This document shows, one piece after another, positions 5,980 through 11,100 of a stretch of DNA of 11,100 nucleotides. The DNA comes from Desulfobacula sp. GTDB taxonomy: Bacteria; Desulfobacterota; Desulfobacteria; Desulfobacterales; Desulfobacteraceae. The stretch lies in NCBI GenBank assembly GCA_018702715.1, contig JABIYQ010000147.1, positions 1 to 11,100 of the forward strand, in the 5' to 3' direction. Below the pieces are notes generated by a model that saw nothing but the letters and a program-made list of their open reading frames with translations, was not told the DNA's origin and ran no database searches. The position numbers were made by a program, and so were the translations under genes. Numbering within the stretch: position 1 is the stretch's first letter; each line of letters begins with the position of its first letter.

Positions 5980-6384
5980 ATGAACATTCTCACTACACCG
6001 AAACTTACTGTGTTTCATTGTTTGAATTCTTTCAAGGAAACCCCCTCACTGTTTGACGGCTGCAGGGTTAAAACCGTCAGGATGGCATGCTCTTCAATGA
6101 CAAAGGATATCCACCTTTTAAAAGCCTTTGAGGCCGGGGCAGATGCTGTCCTGGTCCTGGTCTGTGCATCAAAAGGCTGCCGGTATGCTGAAGGCAGCAT
6201 ACGGGCTAAAAAGCGAGTTGATTATGTAAAAACCATTCTTGATGATATCGGTATGGATGGCAGAAGACTGAACATATTCAACACTATTGCAAAAGACAGC
6301 AGGGCGATTAAAAATATTATCCAGGATACGATAAAAGGGCTTAAAACACTTGGCCCGAATCCTGCTCTGAATCATTTTAATTAA
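5980..6384 (+). CDS. MvhD-family iron-sulfur protein (hydrogenase/heterodisulfide reductase delta-subunit-like)
   Basis: This 134-residue protein matches the MvhD/FlpD family in its core: KAFEAGADAVLVLVC (48-62), GCRYAEG (66-72) and RAKKRVDYVKTILDDIGMDGRRL (75-97). MvhD is a small [2Fe-2S] protein that links a hydrogenase or other donor to HdrA in electron-bifurcating complexes, and MvhD occurs with MetVF in the acetogen Moorella. Cysteines here are C14, C28, C37, C62 and C67. The usual N-terminal paired-Cys motif (CCNWCSY-like) is reduced to VFHCLNSF, so cluster ligation may differ from the type protein. ATG 5980 has AGGGA 7 nt upstream and lies right after the leader terminator, making this the first gene of the ANTAR-controlled series. 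A gap of 175 bp separates it from metV, so co-transcription with metV is likely but not proven. Confidence 0.82.
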   Translation: MNILTTPKLTVFHCLNSFKETPSLFDGCRVKTVRMACSSMTKDIHLLKAFEAGADAVLVLVCASKGCRYAEGSIRAKKRVDYVKTILDDIGMDGRRLNIFNTIAKDSRAIKNIIQDTIKGLKTLGPNPALNHFN

Positions 6385-6559
6385 TATCATCCCCCTGGAT
6401 GTTATTATAAAAAATCAGATTTAAAGTAAGGCTCAGGTTTTTTCTATTTATGGTTTTATTGATCACTCCCCTCATCAATGAAGCTGTAAAATAGATTAAA
6501 TATAGTCTTGCTTTAGTCTGGTCTTTTTTTCAACCATGTCCAAGAAATGGAGTACAACA
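6385..6559 (+). other. Intergenic gap between MvhD-like gene and metV
   Basis: AT-rich, with no coding evidence. It holds a weak hairpin CATCC-CCCT-GGATG (6388-6401) without a T tract and an inverted repeat ATTGAT-N10-ATCAAT (6458-6463/6474-6479). No clear second ANTAR motif, terminator or well-spaced promoter was found. Confidence 0.5.
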
Positions 6560-7228
6560 ATGATAACCGCTAATCAAAAACCCATAAATGAGATTGTTGA
6601 ACTTGTGGAACCGTATAAAAAGGTTTTAGTTCTGGGGTGCGGTACTTGCGTGAAAACCTGCTTTGCCGGTGGTGAAGATGAGGTAGCAGTTCTTACATCT
6701 GCCCTTAGACTCAGTTTTAAAAAAATGGCAAGACCAATCGAATTAGAAGAGCTGACCATTGAGCGTCAGTGTGAAAATGAATTTATTCAGGAAGCATCGT
6801 CTGGTATTGCCGGAAATGATGCAGTCCTGTCCCTTGCATGTGGTGCAGGCGTTCAGGCAATGGCAAAAAGGTTTTCTAAAGCAATTGTATTGCCCGGTGT
6901 GAATACAACCTTTATCGGAATTCAGGAAAGCCCTGGAATTTTTACAGAAGAATGTTCAGGGTGTGGCAACTGCAGCCTTGCAATCTTTGGAAGCATCTGT
7001 CCTGTTACAAGATGCGCAAAAAAATTGTTAAATGGCCCCTGTGGTGGTTCCCAGAAAGGTCTTTGTGAAATTGATCCTGACACACCATGTGCCTGGCACC
7101 TGATCATCGAACGGCTGAGCACTTTGGGGCAAATGGATAATTTGAAAACCTATATCCCTCCAAAAAACTGGAATACCAGTCTTTCCGGCGGACCCAGAAA
7201 ACTTATCCGGGAGGACCATATCATATGA
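6560..7228 (+). CDS. metV: Methylene-tetrahydrofolate reductase partner subunit MetV
   Basis: This is the zinc/Fe-S partner of MetF in the methyl branch of the Wood-Ljungdahl pathway. The start was set at ATG 6560 because GGAG (6549-6552) lies 7 nt upstream; the earlier in-frame ATG at 6536 has no ribosome binding site. The resulting 222 residues match MetV length. An N-terminal domain carries GCGTCVKTC (C27, C30, C34), C71 and LACGAGVQ (C94). The C-terminal methylene-THF-reductase zinc/iron-sulfur region carries CSGCGNC (132, 135, 138), CPVTRC (147, 152), NGPCGG (161), GLC (169) and PCAW (177), typical of the MetV family. In Moorella MetV is required with MetF for complex formation and electron delivery from Hdr/MvhD subunits. 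It overlaps metF by four bases (ATGA), indicating translational coupling and a stoichiometric pair. Confidence 0.92.
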   Translation: MITANQKPINEIVELVEPYKKVLVLGCGTCVKTCFAGGEDEVAVLTSALRLSFKKMARPIELEELTIERQCENEFIQEASSGIAGNDAVLSLACGAGVQAMAKRFSKAIVLPGVNTTFIGIQESPGIFTEECSGCGNCSLAIFGSICPVTRCAKKLLNGPCGGSQKGLCEIDPDTPCAWHLIIERLSTLGQMDNLKTYIPPKNWNTSLSGGPRKLIREDHII

Positions 7229-8133
7229 AAACATTAAGTCATCTTCATGAAAAATTAATCCAGGGTGAATTTGTGGTAACCGGGGAATGCGGTCCACCAA
7301 GGGGTGCCAATAAACAGGTAATTGACAAAAAAATAAGTCTTCTGAAGGGATTTGTGGATGCCGTAAATGTAACTGACAATCAAACGGCCATTGTCAGAAT
7401 GTCCAGTATTGCTGCTTCTGCCCATCTTGTTGCGGCAGGACTTGAGCCTGTGATGCAGATGGTGGTCAGAGACCGAAACCGGATTGCCATTCAATCTGAT
7501 ATAATGGGTGCATATTCTTTAGGGGTAAAAAATATTTTATGCCTGTCCGGTGACCACCAGAATTTCGGCAGCCAGCCCGATGCCATGAACGTTTTTGATA
7601 TTGACTCCGTCAATCTTATCAGGACCGTCCGGGATATGCGGGACTATGGAAAAGACATGAGCGGTTTTGATTTGGATGTGGCACCCCAAATGTTTATTGG
7701 TGCTGCAGCCAATCCCTTTGCCGATCCTTTTGAATATCGTGTGATCCGGCTTGCCAAAAAGATTGATGCCGGAGCTGATTTTATCCAGACCCAGTGTATC
7801 TACAATATGGATCGGTTTAAGGAATGGATCGAACGAGCCTCCAATGAAGGTCTTACGGAAAAGGTCTATATCCTTGGGGGTGTCACTCCGCTAAGATCCG
7901 CTGGTATGGCAAGATACATGAACAATAAAGTTGCCGGCATGGATATTCCTGAAAGTATCATCAAACGAATGGATGGTATTCAAAAGAAGAACCAGGCTGA
8001 TGAAGGTATTAAAATTTGTCTTGAAACCATTGAGGCACTCAGGGAACTCAAAGGGATCCACGGCGTACATATCATGGCCATTGAATGGGAAGAAGCCGTG
8101 GGTACAATTGTGAAACAGGCGGGTTTGAAATAG
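7225..8133 (+). CDS. metF: 5,10-methylenetetrahydrofolate reductase MetF
   Basis: This 302-residue TIM-barrel flavoprotein reduces methylene-THF to methyl-THF in the acetyl-CoA pathway (or the reverse during acetate oxidation). Visible family motifs: VVTGECGPP with the putative catalytic E21, VNVTDNQTA (48-56), LGVKNILCLSGDH (99-111), IGAAANPFADP (about 158-168), GADFIQTQCIYNMDRF (about 183-198) and LGGVTPLRSAGMARYM (about 218-233). No C-terminal regulatory domain is present, as in bacterial MetF of the short type. The ATG at 7225 overlaps the metV stop (ATGA) and has GGGAGG upstream. The next gene begins 21 bp after the stop. In sulfate reducers the physiological electron donor of MetVF is not firmly known; here the flanking MvhD-like protein and Fe-S flavoproteins are candidates (inference). 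Confidence 0.95.
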   Translation: MKTLSHLHEKLIQGEFVVTGECGPPRGANKQVIDKKISLLKGFVDAVNVTDNQTAIVRMSSIAASAHLVAAGLEPVMQMVVRDRNRIAIQSDIMGAYSLGVKNILCLSGDHQNFGSQPDAMNVFDIDSVNLIRTVRDMRDYGKDMSGFDLDVAPQMFIGAAANPFADPFEYRVIRLAKKIDAGADFIQTQCIYNMDRFKEWIERASNEGLTEKVYILGGVTPLRSAGMARYMNNKVAGMDIPESIIKRMDGIQKKNQADEGIKICLETIEALRELKGIHGVHIMAIEWEEAVGTIVKQAGLK

Positions 8134-8154
8134 CATCTTTAAGGATAATGAAAT

Positions 8155-9573
8155 ATGCCCAAAAAATATACAATTAATACAAAGGCTGCTCCACCAAAAT
8201 TTTATCCTGTGGGCAAATATGCCACTATAGAATTCAGAGAAAATTGTGCTGGAAGCTGTAAAGAGTGTGTAAAGAAAAAATGTGTGTATGACATATTCAA
8301 GGATAATTATCTTCATATGAGTAAAATGGAGGAACCTGAATATCTCTACACCTGCAATTCGTGTTTCAGGTGTATCCAGGAATGTACCAAGGGTATTTTT
8401 TCCAGGGTAATCAATCCTGAGTATCGTGAAATCGGAGATGAATATTGGACACCCGATGTCCTTGGCCGAACCTGGTATCAGGCCCATACCGGAAGTATTC
8501 CCGTATCGGGCTCAGGTTACAGGGGGCCATTTGTGGGCAAAGGTTTTGATTCCATGTGGACGGACATGTCAGAGATTGTCCGGCCCACCCGGGACGGTAT
8601 CCATGGCCGGGAATACATCAATACCTGCATAGAGCTTTCAAGACGACCTGAAAGGCTTGCATTTAATGAGGACGGACTCCTGGCAGTTGAGGTAAAACCC
8701 ATCCTTGAGATACCGCTTCCCATTTTGTTCCAGCAGCCTGATTTTGGCATGCTCAGCAAAGAAGTCCTTATCTCCATGCTCAAAGCTGCGGATACTATCG
8801 GAACAAAAATGTTTGTGAACGCCTATGATGTTTATGAAGACCTGATGTCTTTTGGACCCGTCATTATTCCTCTGGTGACAAAAAATAATTTTCAAAAATA
8901 TCCAAAGCTTTTAGCTGGGGTTGATATTGTAGAAATTGAATATACACCTGGTATTGAGCGGGTAATTGGTTCTTTAAAAGCAATGAATGAAAACCTTGTT
9001 ATCTGTGTGGGCCTGTCTTTGAGAGCGGATCTTGACTATGCCAAAATCTGCGTTGAACTTTCAAAAGCCGATATTGATACCATCCATGTCTATGCCGACG
9101 CCCATGGCAGAGAAATGAACTCTGACAACCCGCGTTTTATCAAGGATATGTTAAGAGATATCCATCTGGCCTTGATTGATGCGGCCACACGGCAACAGAT
9201 TAATATCATTGTATCGGGTGGGATCTGCATGGCTGAACATGTGAATAAGATCATTATTTGCGGTGCAGACGGGGTTGCCATTGATCAATCCCTGCTAGTT
9301 GCCATGGAATGCCGCCTTTGCGACCGGTGCAAAAACAATTTGCCTTGTCCTGTATCATTTGAGGACATTGATCCTGAATATGGCAGCAATCGTATCATAA
9401 ATCTCATGGGTGCCTGGAGAAACCAGATTCTTGAAATGCTGGGTGCAATGGGATTAAGGGAAGTCAGGCGTCTAAGAGGTGAAGTCGGTCGGTCCATGTG
9501 GTTTGAGGATCTTGAAAAAGAGAATTTTGCGCCGATTTTTGGTGAACGAAAAGTGTCTATAGATATAGGATAA
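8155..9573 (+). CDS. Diverged glutamate-synthase-like Fe-S flavoprotein (GltB-related)
   Basis: This 472-residue protein has a cysteine-rich N terminus: ENCAGSCKECVKKKC (C31, C35, C38, C43) and CNSCFRCIQEC (C67, C70, C73, C77), enough for two clusters. A TIM-barrel-like region (about 105-440) follows and resembles the FMN-binding glutamate synthase domain (SGSGYRGPFVGKGFDSMW; SGGICMAEHVNKIIICGADGVAID at 354-377), ending in CRLCDRCKNNLPC (C386, C389, C392, C398). The key GltB motifs QGAKPG and GGTGAxP seen in the next gene are missing, so this looks like a catalytically altered paralogue, perhaps a structural or electron-wiring partner. No glutaminase domain is present. AAGGA lies 9 nt before ATG 8155. 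It follows metF closely and ends three bases before the next ATG, so it should be made with both. Confidence 0.8.
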   Translation: MPKKYTINTKAAPPKFYPVGKYATIEFRENCAGSCKECVKKKCVYDIFKDNYLHMSKMEEPEYLYTCNSCFRCIQECTKGIFSRVINPEYREIGDEYWTPDVLGRTWYQAHTGSIPVSGSGYRGPFVGKGFDSMWTDMSEIVRPTRDGIHGREYINTCIELSRRPERLAFNEDGLLAVEVKPILEIPLPILFQQPDFGMLSKEVLISMLKAADTIGTKMFVNAYDVYEDLMSFGPVIIPLVTKNNFQKYPKLLAGVDIVEIEYTPGIERVIGSLKAMNENLVICVGLSLRADLDYAKICVELSKADIDTIHVYADAHGREMNSDNPRFIKDMLRDIHLALIDAATRQQINIIVSGGICMAEHVNKIIICGADGVAIDQSLLVAMECRLCDRCKNNLPCPVSFEDIDPEYGSNRIINLMGAWRNQILEMLGAMGLREVRRLRGEVGRSMWFEDLEKENFAPIFGERKVSIDIG

Positions 9574-9576
9574 TTT

Positions 9577-11100
9577 ATGAACCAGAGAAAACATCAATTG
9601 CCTGAAATAAAAGAAACTCCGTCACGATTTCGCAATACCATAGGCAAATATATTATTAAACGAAATTCAAAATGTGTCTCCTGTGGGAAATGTGCGGACA
9701 TTTGTCCTTATGGTGTTCACATCATGCCGGGCAATCATGCTTCGGTCTTAAGACCTGTTGAGCATAAGTGCATAGGGTTTGACTGCAAACTATCGGATCA
9801 CTATTGCATTGAACACTGTCCGGAAGATGCGCTGACCCTGAAAGAAAATCCTCTGCTGGAAACCATGGGTGATTATAGGTGGCCATCGGAAATGTTGCTG
9901 GGTCATTTTGCTATGGCAGAAACAGGAATGCCCTCCCATGTTGATCTTGAGTATAATCTGGGCAATTCAGGAGGCGGATTTGATATGATGCGCTTTATTG
10001 AACCCAAACCCGGGGTTGCCCTTGATATCAGTGATGAAGAAATTGATACCAGCATTGACTTGAACAAAACAGGAGACGGCCGCCCCACCAAAACCATTTC
10101 CATTCCCTGTTACGGCGGCGGAATGTCCTATGGATCAACAGCATTGTCCGTAATTGTCGGGCGGGCAAGAGCAGCCAAACGCTTGAATTCACTGACCTGC
10201 ACTGGTGAAGGAGGATATCCACCCCAATTTCTTCCCTATAAAGAACATGTGATTACCCAGGTGGCCACAGGACTCTTTGGTGTCAGGGAAGAAACCATCC
10301 AGCATTGTCCGATCATGGAGTTTAAATATGCCCAGGGCGCAAAGCCAGGCCTTGGAGGGCATCTTCTTGGAGAAAAGGTTACAAAGGCCGTTGCCAAAAT
10401 GCGGGAAACCGTTGTGGGAAGTTCTCTTTTTTCCCCTTTTCCCTTTCACTCTGTTTATTCCGTTGAAGACCATAAAAAGCATGTGGACTGGATGAAGGAA
10501 ATTAACCACAATGTTTTATGCTCGATAAAAGTGTCCACTCCCACAGATGTGGACATGGTTGCCATAGGGATATATTATGCCGGCGGGCATATAATCCATA
10601 TCGATGGCAGCTATGGCGGCACGGGCGCAGCTCCGGACATTGCTAAAAAAAATATCGCAATGCCCATTGAATATGCCATTCCAAAGGTTCACAGATTTCT
10701 TGAGGAAGAGGGTGTCAGGGACAAAATCTGCCTGATTGCCAGCGGTGGTATCAGGAATGCTCTTGATGTGGCAAAAGCCATTGCCCTTGGTGCAGACGGA
10801 TGTGTTATCGGAACTGCCGATCTTGTGGCCGTTGAATGTGTCAGGTGCGGCAATTGTGAAAGCGGCCGGGGATGTGCCCGGGGTATTGCCACCACAGATC
10901 CGGAACTGGGATGCATGATCGATGAAGAATATGTGGAACAGCGTCTTGTCAACATGTACATGGCCTGGCGAAAACAATGGTGTGATATTCTTAGAACCCA
11001 TGGTTTAAAAAGCATCAAAGAGCTTAGGGGCCGTTCAGATCTTCTGGTCCACCTTGATTATCTTGATGAAGAAGAAAGAAAGAAATATCAGCCGGCACCC
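9577..11100 (+). CDS. Ferredoxin-fused FMN glutamate synthase domain protein (GltB2-type), 3' truncated by window
   Basis: I translated this frame by hand: it is open from ATG 9577 to the window end (508 codons, no stop). The N-terminal ferredoxin part has CVSCGKCADICP (C33, C36, C39, C43) and a second set at C65, C70, C77 and C81. The glutamate synthase FMN domain follows with nearly canonical motifs: TGEGGYPPQF (209-218), YAQGAKPGLGG (251-261), SIKVSTP (316-322), IDGSYGGTGAAP (342-353) and ASGGIRNALDVAKAIALGAD (388-407), then CVRCGNCESGRGC (C421, C424, C427, C433) in the place of the GltB Fe-S cluster. It matches archaeal-type GltB2 rather than the full proteobacterial GltB, since no class-II glutamine amidotransferase domain precedes it. 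Family role: FMN- and Fe-S-dependent reductive transfer of nitrogen to 2-oxoglutarate. The partner gene just upstream and the GltD-like protein at 1-366 are plausible subunits. Confidence 0.9.
   Translation, partial: MNQRKHQLPEIKETPSRFRNTIGKYIIKRNSKCVSCGKCADICPYGVHIMPGNHASVLRPVEHKCIGFDCKLSDHYCIEHCPEDALTLKENPLLETMGDYRWPSEMLLGHFAMAETGMPSHVDLEYNLGNSGGGFDMMRFIEPKPGVALDISDEEIDTSIDLNKTGDGRPTKTISIPCYGGGMSYGSTALSVIVGRARAAKRLNSLTCTGEGGYPPQFLPYKEHVITQVATGLFGVREETIQHCPIMEFKYAQGAKPGLGGHLLGEKVTKAVAKMRETVVGSSLFSPFPFHSVYSVEDHKKHVDWMKEINHNVLCSIKVSTPTDVDMVAIGIYYAGGHIIHIDGSYGGTGAAPDIAKKNIAMPIEYAIPKVHRFLEEEGVRDKICLIASGGIRNALDVAKAIALGADGCVIGTADLVAVECVRCGNCESGRGCARGIATTDPELGCMIDEEYVEQRLVNMYMAWRKQWCDILRTHGLKSIKELRGRSDLLVHLDYLDEEERKKYQPAP

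Noticed and set aside
6388..6401. CATCC-CCCT-GGATG hairpin after the MvhD-like gene as a terminator
   Set aside because: The stem is only 5 bp and is followed by mixed TTATTATAA rather than a T tract.
6458..6479. ATTGAT-N10-ATCAAT inverted repeat as an operator or a second ANTAR hairpin before metV
   Set aside because: The loop is 10 nt without the A1/G4 hexaloop, no terminator follows and no well-spaced promoter is linked to it.
6536..6559. Earlier ATG for metV
   Set aside because: No Shine-Dalgarno sequence precedes it (a run of T residues instead), while GGAG is ideally placed for ATG 6560.
7891..8487. 198-codon minus-strand open frame spanning the metF end and the next gene
   Set aside because: It is antisense to two well-supported coding regions and has low-complexity F/I-rich translation without known motifs.
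10516..11001. Long minus-strand open frame opposite the GltB2-type gene
   Set aside because: Its translation has no recognisable domain and it lies antisense to a frame with clear glutamate synthase motifs, so it is a shadow frame.

Overview
The window most likely comes from a strictly anaerobic, Desulfobacterales-type sulfate reducer (Desulfobacter/Desulfobacula-like). This is inferred from the mix of acetyl-CoA-pathway genes (MetV/MetF), an MvhD-family iron-sulfur protein and cysteine-rich glutamate-synthase-like flavoproteins, with moderately AT-rich DNA. No rRNA, tRNA, insertion sequence or CRISPR array was seen.

Layout. Positions 1-366 hold the C-terminal end of a GltD-like FAD oxidoreductase carrying a ferredoxin domain, followed on the same strand by a GAF-ANTAR RNA-binding antiterminator (444-1163). 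A minus-strand block follows: a CPBP/CAAX-type membrane protease (1215-1943), a DeaD/CsdA-type DEAD-box RNA helicase (1901-3622) and an orphan GAF-PAS sensor histidine kinase (3799-5484). A 495-bp AT-rich divergent intergenic region (5485-5979) separates the kinase from a plus-strand gene series: MvhD-family protein (5980-6384), MetV (6560-7228), MetF (7225-8133), a diverged glutamate-synthase-like Fe-S/FMN protein (8155-9573), and a canonical GltB2-type Fe-S/FMN glutamate synthase domain protein (9577 to beyond the window end).

Main discovery. The leader just upstream of the MvhD-MetV-MetF-Glt series contains a textbook-looking ANTAR target. It has two consecutive hairpins whose hexaloops are AAUGGC and AAAGGC (A at position 1, G at position 4 in both). 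The second hairpin overlaps, and is mutually exclusive with, a strong intrinsic terminator that ends about 22 bases before the start codon. The GAF-ANTAR protein encoded 4.8 kb away in the same window is the obvious candidate regulator. The proposed circuit is ligand-responsive antitermination of a C1 (methylene-tetrahydrofolate reductase) plus glutamate-synthase-like redox operon.

How the genes may work together. MetF/MetV form methylene-tetrahydrofolate reductase. MvhD-family proteins usually wire electrons between Hdr-type modules and partner oxidoreductases. The two glutamate-synthase-like flavoproteins lack a visible glutaminase domain and carry extra Fe-S motifs, and the GltD-like gene at the left edge could be their FAD partner. 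Whether this is an ammonia-assimilation system, a novel electron-transfer complex for MetVF, or two functions sharing one transcript cannot be settled from sequence alone. A second, weaker observation is a terminator-like hairpin with a 9-U tract between the deaD promoter and its ribosome binding site, suggesting leader attenuation of the helicase too.
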